DNA of 64,000 nucleotides, taken from NCBI GenBank assembly GCA_052146815.1, contig JBKQMG010000191.1, positions 12,345 to 76,344 of the forward strand, read 5' to 3'. Each line of letters starts with the position of its first letter. Within the stretch, counting starts at the first letter, position 1. This DNA is from DATJZH01 sp052146815. Lineage in GTDB: Bacteria > Actinomycetota > Actinomycetes > Streptosporangiales > Streptosporangiaceae. The position numbers and the translations under genes are program-made. Below, piece by piece: positions 31,893 through 41,042 of the stretch. The notes under the pieces are model-generated. The model was not told the origin of the DNA. It saw only the letters and a list, made by a program, of their open reading frames with translations, and ran no database searches.

Positions 31893-34800
31893 TCAGCCAG
31901 GCAGCGCGCTGGTCGCGACCAGCGTCCGGACGGCCCGGACCGCCACGGACAGGGTGGCCACGGTGAACGCGTCGTTCTCCCAGATCTCCGTCAGCGTCTG
32001 GGTGGCGCGGCGGACCGCCGAGTCGTTGCGCGCCACCCAGGCGGCCAGCCGCTGCTCCGGGGTGGCCGGCTCGGTGACGGTCAGGACGTCGCGGGCCAGC
32101 GCGGCGTGCGCGCTGTACAGGTCGTCGCGCAGGGCATTGCGCGCCATGGTGTTCCACCGGTCGTCGCGCGGCAGCGCGGTGATCCGGTCGCGCAGCCGGG
32201 TGATCTGCAGCCGGTCGGCGAGGTCGAAGTAGACCTCCGCCGTCTCCTCCACGGCCCGGCCGGTGCCGCGGGCGATGTCCACGATGTCGAAGGCCGAGTA
32301 GGCCGGCACCATTGCCGCGATCCGGTCGGCGAGTTTCTCGGGCACGCCGCGGCCGATGAAGGAATCGCGGCGCTCCTCGAACCCGGACAGGTCCCGGCCG
32401 GCCAGCAGCCTCGGCAGGCCGGCCGCCACGGTCAGCACGCCGCCGGCGAAGAAGTCGATCGTGGCCTGGATGTCGAACGGCGGGCGGCGGAAATGCAGCA
32501 GCCAGCGGGCGGCCCGCTCGGTGAGCTTGCGGCCTTCCAGCAGCGCCAGGACCTGGGCCCGGGTCTCCACCGTGCCGTCCAGCGCCTCGATGTGCGCCCA
32601 GAAGCCGGGCATGTCGAAGACGTCCCTGGCGATCAGCCAGGCGGCGGTGATCTCCGGGGTCGAGGCACCGGTCTCCTCGTTCAGCCGGAAGGCGAAGGTG
32701 ATGCCCGACCGGTCCACCATGTCGTTCACCACCGCGGTGGTAATGATCTCCCGGTGCAGCCGGTGCTCGGTCATCCGGCCGGCGTAGCGCTCACGCAGCG
32801 CCGTCGGGAAATAGCCGGTCAGCACGCGGCGCAGGTACCGGTCGTCGGGCAGCTCAGAATGCCGGACGTCCTCGGCCGCGATGATCTTCGTGTGGGCCAG
32901 CAGGACTGAGTACTCGGGGGCGGTCAGCCCGGTGCCCGCCGACCGGCGCTCGGCGACTTCCCGCTCCCCCGGCAGGACCTCGAGCCGCCGCTGGATCTTG
33001 CCTTCCCGCTCCAGCTTGCGGATGTAGCGCGCGTACACGTGGAGCATCTGGGAGGCCTGCGCGGCCGCGTTCGCCAGCGTTCTGTTCTGCTGGTAATTGT
33101 GCTCCAGGACGAGCGCACCGACCTCGTCGGTCATCTGCTGCAGCAGGGCGCCGCGGTCCGCCGGATCCAGCTCGCCGTCCCGGACCACCCGGTCCAGCAG
33201 GATCTTGATGTTGACCTCGTGGTCGGAGGTGTCGACCCCCGCCGAGTTATCGATGAAGTCGGTGTTCACCCGGCCGCCGGCCAGCGCGTACTCGATCCGG
33301 GCCTGCTGGGTCAGCCCCAGGTTGCCGCCCTCGCCGATGACCTTGACCCGCAGCTGTGAGGCGTTCACCCGGACCGCGTCATTGGCCCGGTCGCCGGCCT
33401 CGGCGTCGGTCTGCGGGGTGGCCTTCACGTAGGTGCCGACACCGCCGTTCCACAGCAGGTCGGCCGGTGCGGTGAGCATCGCGGAGATCAGCTGATCCGG
33501 CGACAGCGCGGTGACGTCCTCGGCCATCCCCAGGGCGGCACGGGCCTCCGGCATGATCGGCACCGACTTAGCCGACCGCGGCCACACGCCGCCGCCCGCC
33601 GAGATCAGCGAGGTGTCGTAGTCGGTCCACGACGACCGGGGCAGGTCGAACAGCCGCTGCCGCTCGGCGAAGCTGGCCGCCGGATCCGGGTCCGGGTCGA
33701 GGAACACATGCCGGTGGTCGAACGCGCCGACGATCTTGATGTGCCTGGACAGCAGCATCCCGTTGCCGAACACGTCGCCTGACATGTCGCCGATGCCGAC
33801 CACGGTGAAATCGTCAGCGTCGACGTCAATGCTGAGCGTGCGGAAATGGAACCGGACCGACTCCCACGCCCCGCGCGCGGTGATGCCCATCTTCTTGTGG
33901 TCGTAGCCTTCTGAGCCGCCGGAGGCGAAGGCATCCCCGAGCCAGAAACCGCGGCGCAGCGCGATCTCGTTGGCGGTGTCGGAGAAGGTCGCCGTGCCCT
34001 TGTCGGCCGCTACCACGAGATAGGGATCGTCGCCGTCGTGCCGGACCACCTGGGAGGGCGGGTCGATCTTCCCGGCTTCCAGGTTGTCGGTCACGTCCAG
34101 CATCGCGCTGATGAACATCCGGTAGCAGGCCAGCACCTCGCCCTGGTAGGCCTCGCGGTCGCCGGGCGACGGCAGCTGCTTGCAGACGAAGCCGCCTTTG
34201 GCCCCCGACGGGACGATGACCGCGTTCTTGACTTCCTGGGCCTTGGCCAGCCCGAGGATCTCGGTGCGGAAGTCATCGCGCCGGTCCGACCAGCGCAGGC
34301 CGCCGCGCGCCACGCTGCCGAACCGCAGGTGCACGCCCTCGAAGCTGGGCGAGTAGACGAACAGCTCGAATTTCGGCCGCGGCGCGGGCAGGTCAGGAAC
34401 CTTCGCCGCATCCAGCTTGACCACGAGATACGGCGTCCGGGGCGCCACGTCGCCGCCCGCCGCACCGGCTGGCCTGCCGCTGGCCAGCTCGCACCCGGTC
34501 GGCGCAGAGAGCTGCCGGTGCGCGTTTTCGGCCCGCCGCCCGGCGCCGCGCTTCCCGTCGCTGTCACGCTGGCCGCGGAAGTAGTTGGTACGCAGGGTCG
34601 CGGTGATCAGGCCCCAGTAGGCCCGCAGGATCCGGTCCTCGTCCAGGCTGGCCACGTCGTCGAGCTCACCGCGGATCTCCTCGGTGATGGCCTCGCTGCG
34701 CTCGGCCTCGCCCTCCCGCCGGGACGGATCGAACCTGGACTCAAACAGCCTCACCAGCAGCCTGGTTACCCGGGCGTTGGAGCGCAGCACCCTCTCCATG

Positions 34801-36983
34801 TAGGCCTGGCTGAACGCGCTGCCCGCCTGCCGCAGGTACTTGGCGTACGCACGCAGAACTACCACCTGCCGCCACGTCAGGTGCGCGGACAGCACCAGCG
34901 CGTTGAAGCCGTCGTCCTCGATGTCACCGCGCCACAAGGCGGCCAGAGCGCCTTCGACCAGCTCGCGGATCGAGTCAGTCAGCGGCGGGGCATCACCGTC
35001 GGCCGCCGCGCCCACAGGCGCCGCTGCTTCCCCCACCCGGCCCACCGTGCCCGCGCTGCCGCGCCGCAGGCCGAAGTCGTAGATCCAGAACGGCTGCTCG
35101 GCGGCGAACTCGTACGGATGCTCGTCGACGACCTCGACCCCCATGTGCTGCAGCCGGGGCAGCACATCGGTCAGCGTGATCGGGGTGCCGGTGCGGTAGA
35201 TGGTCAGCCGCCACACCCGCGGTCCCGGCGAGTCGCGATCGGCGACCGCGTCCGCCGTGCCGTCCTCGACCGGCACGCCGCCGACGTAGCCTTCCGACGC
35301 CCATAGCTCGAAGTCGGCACTGCCGCCCGATTCCCGCAGCTCGAGGATCCTGGCCAGGTCGGACACCGCCGCCGAGGCCGGCACGTCCGTCTTGTAGGTC
35401 TCGGGGATGGTCTCGATGAAGGCCGCGACCAGCCTGCGTCCCGCCTCCTCGCCGAGCTGCCGGCGTGCCTCCTCGGCGAGATCGTCATCCCAGGACCGGA
35501 TCGCCGCCGCGATCTCCATCTCCAGCGCGGCCGGGTCCACGTCGGCCAGCTGGCGGCCCCGTCCGGCCCGCACCACGATGTGCAGCCGGGCCACCGGCGA
35601 TTCGCCGACCATCGCGCTGTAGTCGACCTGGGCGCCGTTCAGCGCGCGGCGCAGGATCGAGGTGGCCCGCAGCCTGGCCTTCGTGGTGTAGCGGTCCCTG
35701 GGCAGGTAGACCAGGCAGGACATGTACCGGCCGTAAATGTCCTTGCGCAGGAACAGCCGGGTCTGGGTGCGCTCACGCAGCCGCAGCACGCCTGCCGTCA
35801 CCTCGACCAGGTCGGACACCGGCGTCTGGAACAGCTCGTCCCGCGGGTACACCTCGAGGATCTCGGCCAGGTCCCCGCCGTCGTGACTGTCGGCGGCCAG
35901 CCCGGCCGCCGCGAGCACGTCGGTCAGCTTGCGCCGCAGCACCGGGATCCTGGTGATGGTCTCGGAGTAAGCGACGTGCGTGAACAGGCCGAGGAAACGG
36001 TTCTCGCCGACCACCTCGCCCGCGTGATTGAGCCGCTTCACCGCGATGTAGTCCAGATAGCTGGGCCGGTGCACGGTCGAGCGCGAGTTGGCCTTGGTCA
36101 GGATCAGCCGCTGCGGATCGGCCGCCCGGGCGCGGACCTCGGGCGGGAGCAAGGCGAACGAGCCCGACGCTTGCTTGTCGTGCCGCACGAAGCCGAGGCC
36201 GGTGCCGGGCACGCGGCGCAGCATGAGCCCTTCGTCCCCGCGCTCCAGGTCGTACTCCCGGTAGCCGAGGAAGATGAAATGACCGTCGGCCAGCCAGCGC
36301 AGCAGCGCCGCGATCTCAGCCGGGGACTCAGGGCCGTCCGGCTGCTCGCCGGGACCCATGCCGGGCTGGGAGTCCGCCACCTGGTCGGCGAGCTGGACCG
36401 CCCTGGCGCGCATCCGGGGAAAGTCCTCCACCGCCACCCGCACGTCTGCCAGCACCCGCTGCAGATGAGCGGTCAGCCCCTCGGCCTCATCGGCGGCCAG
36501 CCGGGGCAGCTCCAGGTGAGTCCACGACTCGGCGATCTCGTCGTGGGTCTCGGCCGCCCCGTTGACCAGGCCGAGCACGTCGTGCAGGGCGCCGCTGACG
36601 TCCCGCCGGACCCGCAGCTGCGGGTGGATCACCAGCCGGGCGGACAGGTCATGCGCCGCCAGCGCCATCGTGATCGAGTCGACCAGAAACGGCATGTCGT
36701 CGGTGACGATCTCGATCACGGCCCGGCCGGCGTCGAAGGCCGCCTCGCCGCCCGGCCGGACCCGGGCGAGCGCACGGCCCTGCGGCCGGTGCGCGGCGAA
36801 TTCCGCGTGCTCGGCCGCCACCGCCGCGAGCCGGTCGGCGCCGGCGGCGGCCAGCTCGCTGCCGGCGATCCGCCGGTAGTAGGCGCGCAGGTAACGTTCG
36901 GCATCACCGACGCCCGCCACCGCCACTGCCTTGGCGGCCGCTGTGAGCAGGGCATGCCTGGTGTCATCCGCGTGCTCCGACAT
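31893..36983 (-). CDS. NAD-specific glutamate dehydrogenase, large (180-kDa) type
   Basis: Catabolic enzyme that deaminates glutamate to 2-oxoglutarate with NAD. At 1696 residues it belongs to the very large actinobacterial/proteobacterial class, with long N-terminal ACT-like regulatory regions, a central catalytic domain, and a C-terminal helical domain. The catalytic part near residues 880-950 includes SVARGGLRWSDRRDDFRTEI and NAVIVPSGAKGGFVCKQL with the active-site lysine. ATG 36983 follows GGAGTGGAAGAA. It begins 20 bp after the tryptophan dioxygenase gene on the same strand, so glutamate and tryptophan breakdown may be co-expressed. Confidence 0.94.
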   Translation of the reverse strand: MSEHADDTRHALLTAAAKAVAVAGVGDAERYLRAYYRRIAGSELAAAGADRLAAVAAEHAEFAAHRPQGRALARVRPGGEAAFDAGRAVIEIVTDDMPFLVDSITMALAAHDLSARLVIHPQLRVRRDVSGALHDVLGLVNGAAETHDEIAESWTHLELPRLAADEAEGLTAHLQRVLADVRVAVEDFPRMRARAVQLADQVADSQPGMGPGEQPDGPESPAEIAALLRWLADGHFIFLGYREYDLERGDEGLMLRRVPGTGLGFVRHDKQASGSFALLPPEVRARAADPQRLILTKANSRSTVHRPSYLDYIAVKRLNHAGEVVGENRFLGLFTHVAYSETITRIPVLRRKLTDVLAAAGLAADSHDGGDLAEILEVYPRDELFQTPVSDLVEVTAGVLRLRERTQTRLFLRKDIYGRYMSCLVYLPRDRYTTKARLRATSILRRALNGAQVDYSAMVGESPVARLHIVVRAGRGRQLADVDPAALEMEIAAAIRSWDDDLAEEARRQLGEEAGRRLVAAFIETIPETYKTDVPASAAVSDLARILELRESGGSADFELWASEGYVGGVPVEDGTADAVADRDSPGPRVWRLTIYRTGTPITLTDVLPRLQHMGVEVVDEHPYEFAAEQPFWIYDFGLRRGSAGTVGRVGEAAAPVGAAADGDAPPLTDSIRELVEGALAALWRGDIEDDGFNALVLSAHLTWRQVVVLRAYAKYLRQAGSAFSQAYMERVLRSNARVTRLLVRLFESRFDPSRREGEAERSEAITEEIRGELDDVASLDEDRILRAYWGLITATLRTNYFRGQRDSDGKRGAGRRAENAHRQLSAPTGCELASGRPAGAAGGDVAPRTPYLVVKLDAAKVPDLPAPRPKFELFVYSPSFEGVHLRFGSVARGGLRWSDRRDDFRTEILGLAKAQEVKNAVIVPSGAKGGFVCKQLPSPGDREAYQGEVLACYRMFISAMLDVTDNLEAGKIDPPSQVVRHDGDDPYLVVAADKGTATFSDTANEIALRRGFWLGDAFASGGSEGYDHKKMGITARGAWESVRFHFRTLSIDVDADDFTVVGIGDMSGDVFGNGMLLSRHIKIVGAFDHRHVFLDPDPDPAASFAERQRLFDLPRSSWTDYDTSLISAGGGVWPRSAKSVPIMPEARAALGMAEDVTALSPDQLISAMLTAPADLLWNGGVGTYVKATPQTDAEAGDRANDAVRVNASQLRVKVIGEGGNLGLTQQARIEYALAGGRVNTDFIDNSAGVDTSDHEVNIKILLDRVVRDGELDPADRGALLQQMTDEVGALVLEHNYQQNRTLANAAAQASQMLHVYARYIRKLEREGKIQRRLEVLPGEREVAERRSAGTGLTAPEYSVLLAHTKIIAAEDVRHSELPDDRYLRRVLTGYFPTALRERYAGRMTEHRLHREIITTAVVNDMVDRSGITFAFRLNEETGASTPEITAAWLIARDVFDMPGFWAHIEALDGTVETRAQVLALLEGRKLTERAARWLLHFRRPPFDIQATIDFFAGGVLTVAAGLPRLLAGRDLSGFEERRDSFIGRGVPEKLADRIAAMVPAYSAFDIVDIARGTGRAVEETAEVYFDLADRLQITRLRDRITALPRDDRWNTMARNALRDDLYSAHAALARDVLTVTEPATPEQRLAAWVARNDSAVRRATQTLTEIWENDAFTVATLSVAVRAVRTLVATSALPG

Positions 36984-37003
36984 TTCTTCCACTCCTTGTC
37001 CCG

Positions 37004-37795
37004 CTAGAGCCAATTCCGCAGCTCCCACAGCAGCGGGTAGTAGCGCATCGGCACCCGCTTGTGCAGGTATGGTGCGCCCGTTGAGCCCCCAGTGCCAGAC
37101 TTCGTGCCGATCTGCCGCTCCACCATCTTGACGTGCCGGGCCCGCCAGAGCGCGGACAGCTCGTCGTGGCTGAGCAGGTCCTCGGCCAGCTGCCACAGGT
37201 CGTCGTGACCAGCGCGGTCACCCGCGATCTTGACCAGCGTGGCCAGCACCTGCTCGTCGTCGCCGACCGCCAGGCCCCGGCTGCCGAGCAGCTCGACAAA
37301 CGCGTCCCACAGGGACGGCTCGGCCAGCCGGCGCGCCAGCCGGTCGCGCTCGTCGGCGGTGAGCGAGCGGAACCTGGCGACAAACCCCGGGTCCTTCGCG
37401 CCGGACAGGAACTCGAGCTCACGGAACTGGACCGACTGGAAGCCGCTGGCCGGGGCGAGCGCGGCACGGAACTCCAGGAAGTCCTGCGGTGTCATCGTCT
37501 CGATCACATCGACCTGGCTGATCAGCAGCCGCTCGATGACATGCGCCCGGCGCAGCAGCTGGCGGGCCCGCCAGGTCTGGTCGGTCATCATCGCGTCCCG
37601 CGCGGCCACGAGTTCGTGCAGCAGCTGCTTGAACCACAGCTCGTAGGCCTGGTGCACGGTAATGAACAGCAGCTCGTCGTGCACCGGCGGCTGGACCTGC
37701 GGCACCTGCTGCGCCAGCAGCTCATCCACCCGCAGGTAGCTGCCGTAAGTCAGCAGGCCGCCCTCTTCGCCGAACCGGCGGCCGGGGCTAGTCAT
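37004..37795 (-). CDS. kynA: tryptophan 2,3-dioxygenase
   Basis: Heme enzyme that opens the tryptophan indole ring to N-formylkynurenine, the first step of the kynurenine pathway. 263 residues, near the family's usual length. The conserved DELLFITVHQAYELWFKQLL, with the distal His, lies near residue 45, and ASGFQSVQFRELEFLSG further on. ATG 37795 overlaps the stop codon of the upstream acetoacetyl-CoA synthetase by eight bases, which implies coupled translation. No kynurenine formamidase or kynureninase is in the window. Confidence 0.92.
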   Translation of the reverse strand: MTSPGRRFGEEGGLLTYGSYLRVDELLAQQVPQVQPPVHDELLFITVHQAYELWFKQLLHELVAARDAMMTDQTWRARQLLRRAHVIERLLISQVDVIETMTPQDFLEFRAALAPASGFQSVQFRELEFLSGAKDPGFVARFRSLTADERDRLARRLAEPSLWDAFVELLGSRGLAVGDDEQVLATLVKIAGDRAGHDDLWQLAEDLLSHDELSALWRARHVKMVERQIGTKSGTGGSTGAPYLHKRVPMRYYPLLWELRNWL

Positions 37796-39854
37796 CTGGC
37801 GACCCGGCCGGCCGGAAGTAACTGAGTACTTCGGGGTTGGCCAGCGCGTCGGGGTCCGCGGCGTCGGCCACGGGCGTGCCCTGCAGGATCTTCCGGATCG
37901 GGACTTCCAGCTTCTTGCCCGACAGGGTCCGCGGGATGCCGGGAACCTGATGGATCTCATCCGGCACGTGCCGCGGCGACAATTCCGACCGCAGCGCCGA
38001 CCGGATCGCCGAGATCGCCTCATCGTCGATCTGCTGGCCCTCGGCCGCCGCCACGTACAAGATCAGCCGCCCGTCCTGGCCCAGCTGGCCGGTGTCGATC
38101 ACCAGGCTGTCGGCGATCTGCGGCAGCCGTTCCACGACGCGGTAGAACTCCGACGTGCCCATCCGCACGCCGCCCCGGTTCAGCGTCGCGTCGGACCGGC
38201 CGTAGATGACGCAGCCGCCGCCGGGCAGCATCATGATCCAGTCACCGTGCCGCCACACGCCGGGATAGTCGGCGAAATAGCTGGCCCGGTACCGCTCCCC
38301 GGCCGGGTCGTTCCAGAAGCCGACGGGCATCGAGGGCATCGGGGCGGTGACCACCAGCTCGCCCACCTCGCCGACCACCGGATGCCCGGCGGCGTCGAAC
38401 GCCTCGACCCGCGCGCCGAGGCAAGGCCCGGAGATGATCCCGGCGCGGACCGGCAGCAGCGGGCACGGGCCGACGAAGCCGGTGCACAGGTCCGTGCCGC
38501 CGGAAAACGAGCCAAGGATGAAGGCCGGAGCCGCGGATCCGCTCGCCACCTCGTCGTACACCCAGCGGAAGCCCTCAGGCGGCAGCGGCGAGCCGGTGGA
38601 GCCGACGCCGTGCAGCCGGGACAGGTCGTGCTGCGCGCCGGGCGACAGGCCCTCCTTGCGGCAGGCCAGCAGGTACGGCGCGCCCGTCCCCGCGTAGGTG
38701 ACGCCGGTCTCGGCGATCAGCCGCCAGAGCGCGTCGGTGGCCGGATGGACCGCGCTGCCGTCGTAAGCCACCACCGCCGCCCCGGTCAGCAGCGCGCCGG
38801 CCAGGTAGTTCCACATCATCCAGCCGGTTGTGGTGTACCAGAAGAAGGTGTCCGCCTCGCCGATGTCCTGATGCAGGGCCAGCGACTTGAGATGCTCCAG
38901 GACGATCCCGCCGTGCCCATGCACGATCGGCTTGGGCAGCCCGGTGGTCCCCGAGGAGTACAAAACCCACAAGGGGTGATCAAACGGGACTTCGGTGAAC
39001 TCGGTGACCCGCCCGGCCGGCCTGCCGCCGTGGTCGGCCGCAGGCAGGTCGTCCCAGTCGAGCACCCGGCCCGGCAGCCCGCCGCCGAACATCCCGGCGC
39101 CGGCGTAGCGGATCGTGATCACGCCCGCCAGGTCGCCCAGCGCAGCGGCGATCGCCGTCACCTCGTCCCGCCGGTCGTAGATCCTGCCGCCGTAGACGTA
39201 GCCGTCGACCGCGATGAGCGCCTTCGGCGAGATCTGCGCGAACCGGTCGATCACGCTCGGGGCGCCGAAGTCCGGCGAGCAGGACGTCCAGATCGCGCCG
39301 AGGCTGGCGGTGGCCAGTAGCCCGATCAGCGCCTGCGGCGCGTTCGGCAGGTAGGCGGCGACCCGGTCGCCCTGGCCGACGCCGAGGTCGCGCAGGGCCG
39401 CGCGGACCCTCGCCACCTCCAGGTCAACGTCGCCGTAGGTCAGCGTGCCGCGATGGCCGGCCTCGGACCGGTAGATGACGGCGGTCCGGCCGGGATCGGC
39501 GGCTGCGGTGGCGAGGACGTTGCGTGCGTAGTTAAGCGATGTGCCCTTGAACCAGGTGACATCGGGCATCGGGCCGCCGGCCAGCACGGGCCCGTCGCCC
39601 CTTGATCCGAGCACGCCGAAGTAATCCCAGATCGACACCCAGAACGGGCCCGGCTCGGTGACCGACCACTGCCACAGCTCGTCATACCCGGCGAAGTCCA
39701 GGTCGCGCTCGTCGCGCAGCCAGCGCAGATAGCCGGTAATCCTGGCGAGCTGCGACGAAGCGGCGTCCGGCGCCCAGAGCACGTCACCGTAGTCACGTCC
39801 CGCCAGTGAGGCCGCGCTGTTTGAGCCGCTAATTGTCACACGCTTTCGCCCCAC
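37788..39854 (-). CDS. acetoacetyl-CoA synthetase
   Basis: AMP-forming ligase of 688 residues that activates acetoacetate. The ACAS N-terminal segment (YLRWLRDERDLDFAGYDELW and PGPFWVSIWDYFGV) separates it from acetyl-CoA synthetase. The adenylation loop is LYSSGTTGLPKPIVHGHGG. Further on are YTTTGWMMWNYLAGALLTGA and the C-terminal IPRTLSGKKLEVPIRKIL with the catalytic lysine. The start is taken at GTG 39854; an in-frame GTG five codons later is also possible. Acetoacetate and tryptophan/glutamate breakdown genes are joined here in one minus-strand operon. Confidence 0.9.
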   Translation of the reverse strand: MGRKRVTISGSNSAASLAGRDYGDVLWAPDAASSQLARITGYLRWLRDERDLDFAGYDELWQWSVTEPGPFWVSIWDYFGVLGSRGDGPVLAGGPMPDVTWFKGTSLNYARNVLATAAADPGRTAVIYRSEAGHRGTLTYGDVDLEVARVRAALRDLGVGQGDRVAAYLPNAPQALIGLLATASLGAIWTSCSPDFGAPSVIDRFAQISPKALIAVDGYVYGGRIYDRRDEVTAIAAALGDLAGVITIRYAGAGMFGGGLPGRVLDWDDLPAADHGGRPAGRVTEFTEVPFDHPLWVLYSSGTTGLPKPIVHGHGGIVLEHLKSLALHQDIGEADTFFWYTTTGWMMWNYLAGALLTGAAVVAYDGSAVHPATDALWRLIAETGVTYAGTGAPYLLACRKEGLSPGAQHDLSRLHGVGSTGSPLPPEGFRWVYDEVASGSAAPAFILGSFSGGTDLCTGFVGPCPLLPVRAGIISGPCLGARVEAFDAAGHPVVGEVGELVVTAPMPSMPVGFWNDPAGERYRASYFADYPGVWRHGDWIMMLPGGGCVIYGRSDATLNRGGVRMGTSEFYRVVERLPQIADSLVIDTGQLGQDGRLILYVAAAEGQQIDDEAISAIRSALRSELSPRHVPDEIHQVPGIPRTLSGKKLEVPIRKILQGTPVADAADPDALANPEVLSYFRPAGSPDD

Positions 39855-39950
39855 TTAGGACAGTTTCGTCGCCGTTGACCCCGACCGCTAGAGACAAGTA
39901 TGCGCGGCCGGCCGACCCCGCCGCCCGGCGGGCCAGGCCGCCGGGCCGGG

Positions 39951-40181
39951 TCAGCGACGGCCGGTGACCTGGCGCTGAAACCGGCGCAGCGCGATCAGCG
40001 ACCAGATCGCCTCGACCACGCCGAACGGCCACGCTCCGGACAGGAACCCGTAACTGCTGGCCAGCATGCACCCGATGGCGAACGCGAGGATGAACCGCGG
40101 ATGCCGCCCCTCCAGCGCGTACATGACCATCATGAAGGTCAGCGCGACGACCCCGTAGATCGTCAGCGCCGTGCCGCTCAC
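39951..40181 (-). CDS. small membrane protein, unknown function
   Basis: A 76-residue protein with about two to three hydrophobic segments (LTIYGVVALTFMMVMYALEG, FILAFAIGCMLASSYGFLSG and a weaker third). Start GTG 40181 comes 11 bases after the stop codon of the HAD gene and has GAGCGGGA upstream. Similar short proteins next to other genes are common in actinomycetes, but I cannot name the family. Probably co-transcribed with the HAD gene. Confidence 0.6.
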   Translation of the reverse strand: MSGTALTIYGVVALTFMMVMYALEGRHPRFILAFAIGCMLASSYGFLSGAWPFGVVEAIWSLIALRRFQRQVTGRR

Positions 40182-40191
40182 CCGGTCCCGC

Positions 40192-40986
40192 TCACTGCGG
40201 CGCGGGCACGGCGCCGGTGAGCTGGTCGATCGCGCTGAGGACCGCGGCGGTGTCCGCCAGGTCAGGCAGGACCAGATCCGCGCCCGCCTCGCGCAGCTCC
40301 CCGGTCGTCGAGCGCCCGCTCGCGACGGCGATGCTCCGCGCTCCGCCGAGGGCGGCCGCCACCACATCCCGCGGCGAGTCAGCGAGATAGACCGCGTTGC
40401 GCGCGTCGAAGGTGGTGCCGTATTTCTCGGCGGCCCGGCCCCGGATACGCAGCAACTGGGCGCCCATCGGGTAGATCTCCGACCCGTACCCGCCGAGGTC
40501 GAGGTCGATGTGCGCGCTGAGGCCGAACGCGGCCAGCTTCACCGCCGCGTTCGGCCGGATCGTCCCGGTCAGCACGGACTGGACGACGCCCGGCAGGCCG
40601 GCCACGGCGCTCACCGCCGCCATCGCGCCCGGCAGGGCCCGCCCTCGCTGCGCCAGCAGCTCACGGCGATCCTCGAACGCGGCCGCGAGCTGAGCGCTGT
40701 ACCGGTCCAGCAGCTCAAGATTGGCGGCCCCGGGATCGCCCGCCGGGCCGGCGCCGCGGGCCGCGTCGGCCGCCGCGTCGCCGCCTGCCCCCGCGGTATC
40801 GAAGGACGCCTGATTAAGGGCCAGCGACTCGAAGAAGATCTCCGAGTCGGTCTTCCCCGCCATCTGCGGCAGTGCCACCAGGGGGCGTCCCGTCACCTGA
40901 CGGAAGGCGTCGGCGTAGGCCTCCCTGGAGACCCTGGCCACGTCCACCAGGGTCAGGTCGATATTCCACAGAACCAGGCGGTAAAT
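40192..40986 (-). CDS. HAD-superfamily hydrolase-like protein, apparent ATT start
   Basis: HAD-fold protein of about 264 residues. The motif-I strand reads YRLVLWNIDLTLVDVARVSR, so the first (nucleophilic) Asp of DxDxT is Asn here and the second Asp is kept. Motif II lies in SVLTGTIRPNAAVKLAAFGL, and motif III/IV in YLADSPRDVVAAALGGA. This first strand lies upstream of the first ATG/GTG/TTG codon (GTG 40947). The only well-placed start is ATT at 40986, six bases after GGAGG. A start at GTG would remove motif I. It follows the P5C dehydrogenase gene by 56 bp. Confidence 0.7.
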   Translation of the reverse strand: MYRLVLWNIDLTLVDVARVSREAYADAFRQVTGRPLVALPQMAGKTDSEIFFESLALNQASFDTAGAGGDAAADAARGAGPAGDPGAANLELLDRYSAQLAAAFEDRRELLAQRGRALPGAMAAVSAVAGLPGVVQSVLTGTIRPNAAVKLAAFGLSAHIDLDLGGYGSEIYPMGAQLLRIRGRAAEKYGTTFDARNAVYLADSPRDVVAAALGGARSIAVASGRSTTGELREAGADLVLPDLADTAAVLSAIDQLTGAVPAPQ

Positions 40987-41042
40987 GAACTGCCTCCGGT
41001 AGGTCGTCGATCTGGCACGGCGTCGATCAGGTACGGCGGGAT

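Noticed and set aside
31893..37007. Several long open frames on the plus strand opposite the glutamate dehydrogenase gene
   Set aside because: They are antisense frames kept open by high third-position GC, are rich in Arg/His/Gly/Pro, and have no domain motifs or good start sites.
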